A stretch of DNA of 31,906 nt from Avanaerovorax sp964442135. Its GTDB lineage: Bacteria; Bacillota; Clostridia; Peptostreptococcales; Anaerovoracaceae. Shown in pieces: positions 23,236 through 30,514 of the stretch (positions within the stretch are counted from its first letter, which is position 1; each line of letters opens with the position of its first letter). Below the pieces are notes generated by a model. That model did no database searches and had not been told where the DNA came from. It was given only the letters and a program-made list of their open reading frames with translations. Where the stretch lies: positions 1 through 31,906 of the forward strand of contig CAYTYN010000014.1 of the NCBI GenBank assembly GCA_964442135.1, in the 5' to 3' direction. Made by a program: the position numbers and the translations under genes.

Positions 23236-23341
23236 CGGCGCCGGACTGCAGCCCTCTATTATATGAATGCCTTTTCCTCCGCCTTCCGTTTCCCAGAAGC
23301 TACCCCCCTATTTCACCTATTTTCGTCCTTGATCTTCTCAT
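23236..23341 (-). other. Displaced N-terminal part of the PLP-type gene
   Basis: The segment encodes, in two frames joined at the G6 tract, an N-terminus of about 35 residues for the gene at 22255. The ATG at 23339-23341 has AAGGCGG shortly upstream and overlaps the end of the GNAT gene by 29 bases, in keeping with the tight overlaps elsewhere in this operon. Confidence 0.5.
23303..23308. repeat. Homopolymer C6/G6 tract at a frame junction
   Basis: Six C on the plus strand (G6 in the coding strand) sit between the ATG-led frame and the main frame of the PLP-type gene. Five G would fuse them. Confidence 0.7.
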
Positions 23342-23861
23342 AATCCGCCTTAAGAATCCCCAGGTGAAGCTGGTTAACGAATCCGCCGTTCTTATAGACG
23401 GCTTCTCTCTTAAGTCCTTCCACTTCCCAGCCGCACTTTTTATAAAGACCCTGAGAAGGCTTATTGCTCTCTAAAATATCTGCTTCCAATCGATTTAGTC
23501 TAAGCTGGTTAAAGGCGTAATCCATCAAGGCGAGTAAGGCATCCGTGCCGTATCCACGCCCTTTGTTGCCGTCGCCGAACATCCTTATCCCGTTGTAGGC
23601 GACCCCGTTTTTCATATCTATGTTAACCAGGCTTATCATTCCCACAGGCTCCTCTGTCTCCATATTCACTATGGTAAATCTCTGATTGGCTCTGTCTCCT
23701 GAGGCTCTCTCGAACCAGAGCTCCTGCTGTCTTGAAGATACAGGATAGCTCCAGCCTACTATAGCGCCTTCTGTTTCCGGTCTGTTAATATCAGCTCTGT
23801 ATAGCTCCATGTCCGATATTTCCATGGCTCTAAGGTACACCCTATTTCCTGTAATGTTCAT
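23313..23861 (-). CDS. GNAT N-acetyltransferase (RimL-like), probable sugar-amine acetylase
   Basis: The 182-residue protein is a single GNAT domain: VYLRAMEISDMELY at the start, the acetyl-CoA loop region GDGNKGRGYGTDALLALMDYAF (about 97-118, in pieces), and LNRLEADILESNKPSQGLYKKCGW towards the end. This is close to RimL and PseH types. It overlaps the end of the PglC-like transferase gene by 20 bases. In this context the likely role is to acetylate the 4-amino group of the 6-deoxy sugar made by the PglF/PglE-like pair, replacing the beta-helix acetylase (PglD) of Campylobacter. That substrate is inferred from position only; protein N-terminal acetylation is the alternative. Confidence 0.83.
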   Translation of the reverse strand: MNITGNRVYLRAMEISDMELYRADINRPETEGAIVGWSYPVSSRQQELWFERASGDRANQRFTIVNMETEEPVGMISLVNIDMKNGVAYNGIRMFGDGNKGRGYGTDALLALMDYAFNQLRLNRLEADILESNKPSQGLYKKCGWEVEGLKREAVYKNGGFVNQLHLGILKADYEKIKDENR

Positions 23862-24498
23862 TTTCCCGGCCCTTTCTCTCTATGTGCAGACTTAACGAAG
23901 CCTCCTGATCCTGACATATATCCTCCTGCCTGGCGACCTTGAAAAAAGTCCTCCATAAGATCTTCACGTCGTTTATAAAGGTTATGTTATTCACATACTC
24001 TAAATCGTATCTGAACCTTTCCTCCCAGGATATGGCATTTCTGCCGTTAATCTGAGCCAGACCTGTAAGACCCGGCCTTACGTCGTGCCGTTGTCTTTCC
24101 TCATCAGTGTAATAAGGCAGATACTCCACTAACAGCGGTCTGGGCCCCACCAGACTCATATCTCCTTTAAGGATGTTGAAAAGCTCCGGAAGCTCGTCGA
24201 GACTGGAGCTTCTCAGAAGTCTTCCAAGGTCTGTGAGCCGTGCCGTATCGGGCAGCAATTCTCCGGAAATATCTCTGGCGTTATTCATGGTCCGAAACTT
24301 ATACATCTTAAAGATCTTCTCGTCCTTTCCCGGCCTCTCCTGCTCGAAGATGACAGGACTTCCCATCTTCACCCTGACCATTACGGCTATGACCAGATAA
24401 CACGGGCTCATACATACTATGGATGCAGCTGAAACTACTATATCCATCAGCCTCTTTATAAATCTCTCGTATATGCCTTTTCTCTTTTTCTCTGTCAA
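23842..24498 (-). CDS. pglC: Initiating phosphoglycosyl transferase (PglC/WcaJ-type)
   Basis: From the chosen TTG at 24496-24498 (GGGAG 7 bases upstream) the protein has 218 residues, the normal size of small monotopic phosphoglycosyl transferases. One membrane-dipping segment (about 20-42) is followed by FEQERPGKDEKIFKMYKFRTM, the catalytic Asp-Glu pair in SSLDELPELFNIL (Asp101, Glu102), SLVGPRPLLVEY and RPGLTGLAQINGRN. It loads the first sugar phosphate onto undecaprenyl phosphate. An upstream in-frame ATG (24678) would lie 150 bases inside the previous gene and add unrelated sequence, so it is rejected. The PglF/PglE-like neighbours suggest a diacetamido-trideoxy sugar as first sugar. Confidence 0.9.
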   Translation of the reverse strand: MTEKKRKGIYERFIKRLMDIVVSAASIVCMSPCYLVIAVMVRVKMGSPVIFEQERPGKDEKIFKMYKFRTMNNARDISGELLPDTARLTDLGRLLRSSSLDELPELFNILKGDMSLVGPRPLLVEYLPYYTDEERQRHDVRPGLTGLAQINGRNAISWEERFRYDLEYVNNITFINDVKILWRTFFKVARQEDICQDQEASLSLHIERKGRENEHYRK

Positions 24499-24526
24499 CT
24501 TATATCTCCCGAAATGATTACACCTG

Positions 24527-25651
24527 TTATTTTCTGCCTGCAATTTCCTGATATATCCTATAGTATTCCCCGCATATCCTTTCCCAGCTGAACCGATGCA
24601 CACGTTCCGTAGCCCGTCTGCTGATACTCTCATAGTCTCGGACTGCTGATTTAATTTTATCAGCAATGTCCTCCCCATCTGTGCCGGATACGTGAAATCC
24701 CACTTCTCCCTCCGAAAACTGCTCGTCGAATCCCTGCCCTTTGGAATAGAGCACCGGAAGCCCCTGACTCATCGCCTCAGCGTACACCAGTCCGAAGGAT
24801 TCGAAGATGGAAGGCATCGCGAAGATATCCGCGGATCGGTATAAGTCCATAAGCTTTTCCTTAGGCTGCCGGGGAATATACCGTACATAATCCTTTATCC
24901 TTTCGTATTCCCTCTCGTCTCGAATTTTACCCACTACGGTAAGCTCCACCGTCCACCCTTCTTTTCGGAGCAGATCTACGGCTTTGCACGTCGAAACAAT
25001 GTTTTTGTTTTTATCGATTCCTCCGGCGAATATGAGCCTGAGCCTTTTGTCCTTCAGTCTCTCCCCGATCTCCTCGTAGTTTCTCTCTCTGTACACGTTT
25101 CGGAGCCAGAAATCATCTATGCCGTTGGGAACGATTTCCCCCTTACCTCTGATCTCTTCCCTGTATTCATCAGGGACGTACTGTTCCAAAACCTTTTTTT
25201 CATAGGAAGGGGAAAGAAAAAAGCTCCGTTCTGACGACAGCAGTATATCTATGCCTTTTTTTCTCAGCAGTCTTCTTCTTCGGAAAAAGGCGTTCACATC
25301 AGTGTTGCGAACCGCTACCACATAGGGAACTCCGTACTTTTCAGACAGCCTCATGGCCGCATTTCCGTCGGTAAAAAGAGTATATCCGTGAATCAGGTCG
25401 AAAGCCCCTACGTCGTAATTCTCCTCGATGGCTCTGATGATTTTGCTCTGCTTATAGCCGAAGATCAGTCTGTCGTTTTTCGAAAAGCACTGAGATACAG
25501 TCACGTTTGCTCTCGGTTCTATGACCGAAAGGCCCTTATCGTACGTGGGAACGAAAATCTGGTTTTCAATTTCCCTTTTATCCAGCTCCTCGATCATAAG
25601 CTGATGAAGAGTGGTTCCTATGTAGTTACAGTTTATGTGTAATACTTTCAT
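24527..25651 (-). CDS. GT4-family glycosyltransferase
   Basis: A 374-residue GT-B enzyme starting MKVLHINCNY, with IHGYTLFTDG in the acceptor half, FAGGIDKNKNI at the linker, and the donor-binding FESFGLVYAEAMSQGLPVLY (E-x7-E) in the second half. It should extend the lipid-linked first sugar. The ATG at 25649-25651 is preferred over a GTG two codons earlier; neither has a clear ribosome site, so coupling with the preceding aminotransferase gene (stop 16 bases upstream) is likely. Donor unknown. Confidence 0.87.
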   Translation of the reverse strand: MKVLHINCNYIGTTLHQLMIEELDKREIENQIFVPTYDKGLSVIEPRANVTVSQCFSKNDRLIFGYKQSKIIRAIEENYDVGAFDLIHGYTLFTDGNAAMRLSEKYGVPYVVAVRNTDVNAFFRRRRLLRKKGIDILLSSERSFFLSPSYEKKVLEQYVPDEYREEIRGKGEIVPNGIDDFWLRNVYRERNYEEIGERLKDKRLRLIFAGGIDKNKNIVSTCKAVDLLRKEGWTVELTVVGKIRDEREYERIKDYVRYIPRQPKEKLMDLYRSADIFAMPSIFESFGLVYAEAMSQGLPVLYSKGQGFDEQFSEGEVGFHVSGTDGEDIADKIKSAVRDYESISRRATERVHRFSWERICGEYYRIYQEIAGRK

Positions 25652-25666
25652 AATCACTGCCGGTCT

Positions 25667-26866
25667 CTACAAAAAGCAGCTTTTCACTATCTCTATAACC
25701 TTATCCTGCTGCTCCTCTGTCATCTTGTTATCGCTGGGCAGACACAGCCCCCTTCTGAAGATATCCGCCCCCGCATCCCTTCCGTCCGAAGAGGTTATGA
25801 AGCTGTCTTCAGCGAAGACAGGCTGCATGTGCATCGGCTTCCATACAGGGCGGCCCTCTGCGTTGGAATTCAACAAGGCCTCCAGTATTTCCGCAGGACA
25901 GCTTTTACCGGAAGACGCCGCAAACCCGGCCGTAAGATCTCCTCTGTTCTGAAGGCTCATAGCCTCTTCCTCTATTATCATACAGGACAGCCAGTAGTTA
26001 GGCTGAGAATACTTCCCTTCAAAGGGATTCATTCTGACGGGAAGATCGCTAAAGCCTTCGGCATATCTTTCATAAATAGCCTTCTTCCCGTCTATGTGCT
26101 CCTGAAGGTAGGGCAGCTGGCCCCTTACTACTCCTGCGATCACATTGCTCATCCTGTAGTTATATCCTATCTCCTCATGCTGGTACCATGGCGCATTTTC
26201 CCTTGATTGGGCCGACCACTTCCGCACCTTTTCAGCCTCTTTCTCAGAGTCCGTAAGCAAAATCCCTCCGGAGGATCCGGTGATTATTTTATTTCCGTTA
26301 AATGAAATGACGCTGATATCCCCCAGGCTTCCCGTCTGGGCTCCTTTGTATAAGGCTCCGAAGGACTCCGCAGCATCCTCTATGAGCAAAGCCCCGTGAT
26401 TCCTGCATATCCTCTTAATCTCGTCTGTTTTAGCAGGAGTGCCGTACAGGTGAGCCAGCACCACCACCCTTACGTCAGGATAAACAGAGAAAGCTCTTTC
26501 CAAGGCTTTGGGATCCATGTTCCATGTATCGTATTCAGTATCTATGAAGACGGGGATTCCCCCCTCGTATACCACAGGATTCACCGTGGCGGAAAAGGTC
26601 ATATCCGTGCAGAATACCCTTTCCCCTCTCTCCACCCCCGCCAGCTTTACCGCCATGTGGAGGGCTGAGGTTCCCGATGAAAGAGCCACCCCGTATCTGC
26701 GGCCTGTTATCTCGCAGACCTGCTTCTCAATCATGTCTATATTCTCTCCGACGGTGGACATCCAGTTAGTATCAAAGGCTTTCTTCATATATTCAAGCTC
26801 CGGTCCGTGCATAGTCGGAGAGCTGAGCCATATCCTCTCGTCGAAAGGCGCAAAATCCTTCTTCAT
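25667..26866 (-). CDS. pglE: DegT-family aminotransferase, PglE-like (UDP-4-keto-6-deoxy-GlcNAc)
   Basis: This 399-residue PLP enzyme begins with the PglE-type RIWLSSPTMHGPELEYMKKAF block, followed by LSSGTSALHMAVKLAGV, LIEDAAESFGALYKG and FNGNKIITGSSGG, where Lys193 is the PLP lysine. NYRMSNVIAGVVRGQL is the DegT substrate-loop region. It would aminate C4 of the 4-keto sugar from the PglF-like dehydratase encoded 38 bases upstream. I chose the ATG at 26864-26866 because GGAGG lies 7 bases before it; the earlier ATG at 26881 has no site. Its differences from the WbpE-like paralogue at 13142 indicate separate substrates. Confidence 0.9.
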   Translation of the reverse strand: MKKDFAPFDERIWLSSPTMHGPELEYMKKAFDTNWMSTVGENIDMIEKQVCEITGRRYGVALSSGTSALHMAVKLAGVERGERVFCTDMTFSATVNPVVYEGGIPVFIDTEYDTWNMDPKALERAFSVYPDVRVVVLAHLYGTPAKTDEIKRICRNHGALLIEDAAESFGALYKGAQTGSLGDISVISFNGNKIITGSSGGILLTDSEKEAEKVRKWSAQSRENAPWYQHEEIGYNYRMSNVIAGVVRGQLPYLQEHIDGKKAIYERYAEGFSDLPVRMNPFEGKYSQPNYWLSCMIIEEEAMSLQNRGDLTAGFAASSGKSCPAEILEALLNSNAEGRPVWKPMHMQPVFAEDSFITSSDGRDAGADIFRRGLCLPSDNKMTEEQQDKVIEIVKSCFL

Positions 26867-26904
26867 ACGGATTCCTCCCATATCTTAACCTCCCCATGTC
26901 TTAT

Positions 26905-28749
26905 CTAATTATCGGTTATGGTATAGGTGTCGCAGACCTCTTCGGCCAGCTCCTTAATGTGATATCCGTTTTCGAAGCTGGCCCTTATGAGGGCGTCAAG
27001 CCTGCTCATGAACCGCTTCTCGTCTATCTTCGGAGGCTTGCCTCTGTATATCATCCTGTTATCCGTCTTATCCAGGCCCTCCTCGTCCATGAGGGCCTCC
27101 TCGTAAAGCTTTTCCCCCGGCCTGAGACCTGTGACCTGAATCTTTATGTCCACTCCCGGCCTGAGACCCTGAAGCCTTATGAGATTTTCCGCCAGCTCAT
27201 ATATTCTGACCGGCTTTCCCATATCCAAAACGAATATCTCCCCGCCTTTGGCGTAAAGACTGGACTGAAGGACCAGAGCTACCGCCTCCGGTATGGTCAT
27301 GAAAAATCTGGTTATCTCCTTATGGGTAACCGTTACGGGGCCTCCCTCGGATATCTGTTTCTGAAAGAGCGGTATGACTGAGCCGTTGCTGCCCAGGACG
27401 TTGCCGAACCTTACGGCGGCAAATCTGGTGTGATTGGATTTTCCGGCATAGGTCTGAACTATCATCTCGCAGATTCTCTTGGTGGCTCCCATAATGTTAG
27501 TAGGTCTTACGGCTTTGTCGGTAGATATGAGGACGAAATTATCCGCATCATACTTATCGGCCAGCTCCGCTGCGTTCAGCGTCCCCAGGCAGTTGTTCTT
27601 TATGGCCTCGTTAGGTGATTTTTCCATAAGGGGAACGTGCTTATGGGCGGCGGCATGGTATACCAGATCAGGTCTGTATTTCTTAAACACAGCCTCCAAT
27701 CTTCCCTTATCCCGCACCGACCCTATGAGGGTGGAAATATTCACGTCCGGAAAATGCCTTTCCAGCTCCATCTGTATGTCGTAGGCGTTGTTCTCGTATA
27801 TATCGAATATGATCAGCTTTTCAGGCTTATAGGCCACGATCTGGCGGCATAGCTCAGAGCCTATGGAGCCTCCCCCACCTGTGATGAGGACAGCTTTACC
27901 CCGTATAAAATCTTCCAGACCCTCCTGATCCACCTTCACCGGATCTCTCCCTAAGAGATCTTCATAGCTGACAGGCCTCAGCTCTCCGTACAAAGAGGTC
28001 ATGGTCAGGTTTTTAGTTACGGCAGGAAGGATTCTCACCGGCAGCTTCGTCTCCTGACAGAGCCTGATTATATCTCTGAGGGAGTTTAAATCAGCAGAAG
28101 GCATGGCGATTATTATCTCGTCAGCGCCGTATTTCCTCGCTTTTCTTTCTATGTCGTGTCTGGTTCCCACTATGGGAACTCCCTGTATGTATTTATTCTT
28201 TTTATTGGGATTATCGTCTATGGCGCAGATTATCTGTGACCCTGAATCACGTCCCCTCAGCTCTCTTATGAGCACCGTGGCGGCCGAGCCTGCGCCTATG
28301 ACCATTATCCTGTTGGTTATGTTCCTCTTTCCGCTGCCCTTCATGGATTTCAGAAAAGCCTTGGAAAATCTCACACAGATGAAAAGGGCCGTCATTATCC
28401 CCCAGCTGAGAGGATAATAGCTTCTGGGCATATTGCTTCCGGAAAAGACGTGGTAAGCCATTATGCCCACCTCGATGAATATGGAAGCATTGATGATGGC
28501 GTAAAGCTCGTTGGTCGAGGCATAAGTCCATACTCTGTTATACAGCTTCAGCAGCAGCATTACCGCCACCGTAAGGATGAAGTATACCGGCAGGCTCCTC
28601 AACATCCTTTCCAGATAGATCTCTCCGATAGAATTCAGGGACATGTCAAAACGCAGCATCAATGCCCCCAATGCTGCAACGGTAACGCACAATATGTCCA
28701 GTACTACCAGTATAAATATCCTGAAATTCTTGCTGTAAAATAATTTCAT
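26905..28749 (-). CDS. pglF: Membrane-anchored UDP-GlcNAc 4,6-dehydratase (PglF/CapD/WbpM type)
   Basis: The 614-residue protein has four membrane segments in its first 130 residues, a first Rossmann-like region (VIGAGSAAT, about 150-158) and the catalytic dehydratase domain with VLITGGGGSIGSELC (287-301), AAAHKHVPLME, STDKAVRPTN (409-418) and MGATKR (420-425). Methionine in place of the usual SDR tyrosine is characteristic of long retaining dehydratases. It makes UDP-4-keto-6-deoxy-GlcNAc for the PglE-like enzyme. The start ATG at 28747-28749 has AGAGAG upstream. In-frame TTG and ATG codons at 28815 and 28788 fall within or before the promoter. First gene of the large polymer unit. Confidence 0.92.
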   Translation of the reverse strand: MKLFYSKNFRIFILVVLDILCVTVAALGALMLRFDMSLNSIGEIYLERMLRSLPVYFILTVAVMLLLKLYNRVWTYASTNELYAIINASIFIEVGIMAYHVFSGSNMPRSYYPLSWGIMTALFICVRFSKAFLKSMKGSGKRNITNRIMVIGAGSAATVLIRELRGRDSGSQIICAIDDNPNKKNKYIQGVPIVGTRHDIERKARKYGADEIIIAMPSADLNSLRDIIRLCQETKLPVRILPAVTKNLTMTSLYGELRPVSYEDLLGRDPVKVDQEGLEDFIRGKAVLITGGGGSIGSELCRQIVAYKPEKLIIFDIYENNAYDIQMELERHFPDVNISTLIGSVRDKGRLEAVFKKYRPDLVYHAAAHKHVPLMEKSPNEAIKNNCLGTLNAAELADKYDADNFVLISTDKAVRPTNIMGATKRICEMIVQTYAGKSNHTRFAAVRFGNVLGSNGSVIPLFQKQISEGGPVTVTHKEITRFFMTIPEAVALVLQSSLYAKGGEIFVLDMGKPVRIYELAENLIRLQGLRPGVDIKIQVTGLRPGEKLYEEALMDEEGLDKTDNRMIYRGKPPKIDEKRFMSRLDALIRASFENGYHIKELAEEVCDTYTITDN

Positions 28750-28786
28750 CCGATGCTCTCTTTTTTCCGTATAACCTCGCCATCTC

Positions 28787-28815
28787 ATTCTAACATAAAA
28801 AAGAGGCCGATTCAA
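28787..28815 (-). promoter_or_regulatory. Promoter of the large glycopolymer unit, embedded in the xerD terminator
   Basis: On the minus strand, TTGAAT (28810-28815) and TAGAAT (28787-28792) are spaced by 17 bases. The -35 box lies in the terminator loop region, and the spacer contains its 3' arm and T run. Confidence 0.55.
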
Positions 28816-28828
28816 TGTTAACCGGCCT
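28797..28828 (-). terminator. Terminator after xerD
   Basis: The stem AGGCCG/CGGCCT (28823-28828 with 28804-28809), extended by three weaker pairs, is followed by CTTTTTT on the minus strand. It begins 8 bases after the xerD stop. Confidence 0.75.
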
Positions 28829-28835
28829 TACGTTT

Positions 28836-29726
28836 CTATGCCCGCGGATGAGTTCTGTCGTATACGTCCTTTATCCTGTTTTTCGTCAGAGAAAAGTAAA
28901 CCTTCATCGCCGTCACGTCCTCATGACCCATGAGCTCCTGGAGAGTCTTCAGGTCTGCTCCGTTCTGAACCATATGCACCGCAAAGGATGTTCTGAGTAT
29001 GTGAGGGGATATCTTGTTCCCCAAGCCTGCCGCCTTGCCGTACTGACTGAGTATCTTCCAGCACCCCTGTCTGGTCAGCTGTCCTCCCATGTAGTTGACG
29101 AACAGATATCCGTCGGGAGCTTCTGGGTCCTTTCCCTCCATGAAAGCCTTCCGGCTCACAGATATATAGGCGCTCAACGCGTCTCTAGCCGGCTTTCCCA
29201 CCGGAACTATCCTGGCCTTGCCGTGGTCCCCGTTTAAGGTTATAAAGCCCATGCGCAGATTAACGTCTGAAAGCTTCAGTTCTATTACCTCGCTGACCTT
29301 GACGCCGGTAGCGTACATAAGCTCCAGAAGAGCCTTGTCCCTGATCCCTTTGACCGTTCCGTCAGGCTGGTCCAAAAGCTTTTCCACCTCGGTCAAAGTT
29401 AAAAATTCTATGTCATTTCTCTTCACCCTGGCGGTTCTTATATCCGCCGCCGGATTTACTGTTATGATTCCCTTTGTCGAAAGATATTTATAATACGACC
29501 TGACCGAGGATATCCTCCTGTTCACAGTGGAATCCGACCTGCCTTGCTCTCTCAGGACGGAAACAAAGGCTGAAACGTCTGCTCCCGTCGCATCCTCCGC
29601 CCTTGTGACACCTCTGGAGTTTAAAAACCTTTCAAAGTACTTCATATCCCGCTCATAGGCATCAGCTGTATTTCGGGATACCTTTCGCTCTTCCCTCAGG
29701 TAATCTATAAAGCGTTCTATATCCAT
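28836..29726 (-). CDS. xerD: Tyrosine recombinase XerD-like, Arg-I replaced by Lys
   Basis: The 296-residue protein has an N-terminal SAM-like core-binding domain (about 1-85) and a C-terminal catalytic domain. Catalytic positions seen are Lys170 in GDHGKARIVPVG, His242 and Arg245 in SPHILRTSFAVH, His268 in LMGHED and the nucleophile Tyr277 in AMKVYFSL. The first arginine (usual ATGxRVSE) is Lys143 in YATGVKVSEV, and the HxLRH motif reads HILRT. The gene sits 2 bases after nudF, a common setting for the housekeeping chromosome-dimer resolvase, and there are no phage or transposon genes nearby, so it is unlikely to be a mobile integrase. GGGGAG precedes the ATG. Confidence 0.88.
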   Translation of the reverse strand: MDIERFIDYLREERKVSRNTADAYERDMKYFERFLNSRGVTRAEDATGADVSAFVSVLREQGRSDSTVNRRISSVRSYYKYLSTKGIITVNPAADIRTARVKRNDIEFLTLTEVEKLLDQPDGTVKGIRDKALLELMYATGVKVSEVIELKLSDVNLRMGFITLNGDHGKARIVPVGKPARDALSAYISVSRKAFMEGKDPEAPDGYLFVNYMGGQLTRQGCWKILSQYGKAAGLGNKISPHILRTSFAVHMVQNGADLKTLQELMGHEDVTAMKVYFSLTKNRIKDVYDRTHPRA

Positions 29727-29728
29727 GG

Positions 29729-30280
29729 CTATCTCTCCCCGTCTTTTTCCCTTTCCAGGACGCTCTTCGCCATGAGGACAGCTGCCTGTGTCTTTCCATC
29801 CTGGATCTCTCCCGAAAGGATCATATCGACCGCCTCATTTAAAGGCATTTCTTCTACGTCTATGGCTTCATTTTCGTCAAAATCCGTTTCCCCCGGAGTA
29901 AGCTCCGTAGCGAGATAGATGTGCAGAACCTCCTCTGTGTATCCGGGACTGGTGTACATCCTGGCCATGAATCTAATAGAGCCGGCGGTATATCCCGTTT
30001 CCTCCCTAAGCTCCCGTCTCGCCGTCTCCTCGGGGTCTTCCCCTCCGTCTCTCTTCCCGGCCGGAACCTCCAGCATGACTCGATTCGCGCCCTTCCTGTA
30101 CTGACGCACCATTACGACCCTTCCGTCGTCCTTTACGGCGATGATCACCGCTCCTCCGCTGTGCTCCACTATCTCTCTCTGGGACACCCCGTTTATAACC
30201 GTCACCGTGTCTTTTCTCAGGTTTAGAATATGCCCCTCGTATATTCTCTCGCTCTTAAGCGTCTTTTCCTCATATACCAT
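29729..30280 (-). CDS. nudF: Nudix hydrolase, ADP-ribose pyrophosphatase-like
   Basis: A 183-residue Nudix protein. The Nudix box runs from Gly75 to Gly96 (GKRDGGE, DPEETAR, RELREETG), with the NudF-like features MVRQYRKGANRVMLEVPAG before it and ARMYTSPGYTEEVLHIY after it. It would split ADP-ribose to AMP and ribose-5-phosphate, a cytoplasmic housekeeping role. I chose the ATG at 30278-30280, 8 bases after AAGGAGG. The ATG at 30301 overlaps the -10 box. It is co-transcribed with xerD (2-base gap). Confidence 0.92.
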   Translation of the reverse strand: MVYEEKTLKSERIYEGHILNLRKDTVTVINGVSQREIVEHSGGAVIIAVKDDGRVVMVRQYRKGANRVMLEVPAGKRDGGEDPEETARRELREETGYTAGSIRFMARMYTSPGYTEEVLHIYLATELTPGETDFDENEAIDVEEMPLNEAVDMILSGEIQDGKTQAAVLMAKSVLEREKDGER

Positions 30281-30299
30281 ATGATTATCCTCCTTGACC

Positions 30300-30308
30300 A
30301 TTATATCA
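30300..30308 (-). promoter_or_regulatory. Extended -10 promoter of nudF-xerD
   Basis: Minus-strand TGATATAAT gives a perfect TATAAT (30300-30305) with an upstream TG, about 20 bases before the nudF start. No convincing -35 box is seen, as expected for an extended -10 promoter. The short leader leaves room only for the ribosome site. Confidence 0.5.
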
Positions 30309-30360
30309 CATCATTTATGCAAAAATAACAAAATCTGTTCGCAAAATTGTCAAAAACCTA

Positions 30361-30388
30361 TTGATTTTTGATTCTCATTTGTTATAAT
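30361..30388 (+). promoter_or_regulatory. Plus-strand promoter before the candidate sRNA and YprB-like gene
   Basis: TTGATT (30361-30366) and TATAAT (30383-30388) are 16 bases apart. Transcription would start near 30395, two bases before the first hairpin. It is divergent from the nudF promoter, with 55 bases between the two -10 regions. Confidence 0.6.
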
Positions 30389-30394
30389 AAGACC

Positions 30395-30484
30395 GTGGTT
30401 ATCCCCCTGATAACCTCATTAATCTCTAATCCCAATACCCCTTTTGAACAAAACAGACTGCTCCCCTGCAGTCTGTTTTGTTTT
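30395..30484 (+). ncRNA. Candidate small RNA or attenuator with C-rich loops
   Basis: From the predicted start, a 7-bp hairpin GGTTATC/GATAACC with loop CCCCT (30397-30415) is followed by a C/A/T-rich unpaired linker containing ATACCCC. Then comes a perfect 15-bp stem (30447-30461 with 30468-30482; inner end CAGACTGC/GCAGTCTG) with loop TCCCCT and a T-rich tail TTTTGTTTT, which is an intrinsic-terminator shape. Promoter plus terminator define a transcript of about 90 bases. The three CCCC(T) stretches, two of them in loops, could pair with AGGGG or AGGAGG ribosome sites. Alternatively it is a transcription attenuator for the gene at 30515. Confidence 0.45.
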
Positions 30485-30514
30485 AAGGCAGGCTTTTTCG
30501 AAAGGAATGAGATC

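Noticed and set aside
24499..24678. Longer N-terminus for the PglC-like transferase
   Set aside because: It lies almost wholly inside the preceding glycosyltransferase gene and adds 60 residues unlike the family; the TTG with GGGAG gives the usual protein size.
23313..26866. Pseudaminic acid pathway (PseH-like GNAT plus aminotransferase)
   Set aside because: No PseB-type short inverting dehydratase, PseG or PseI was found; the dehydratase is the long membrane-bound retaining type.
28836..29726. Tyrosine recombinase as sign of a mobile element or att site
   Set aside because: It is coupled to nudF, a usual XerD setting. No phage or transposon genes or direct repeats were seen around the tRNA genes.
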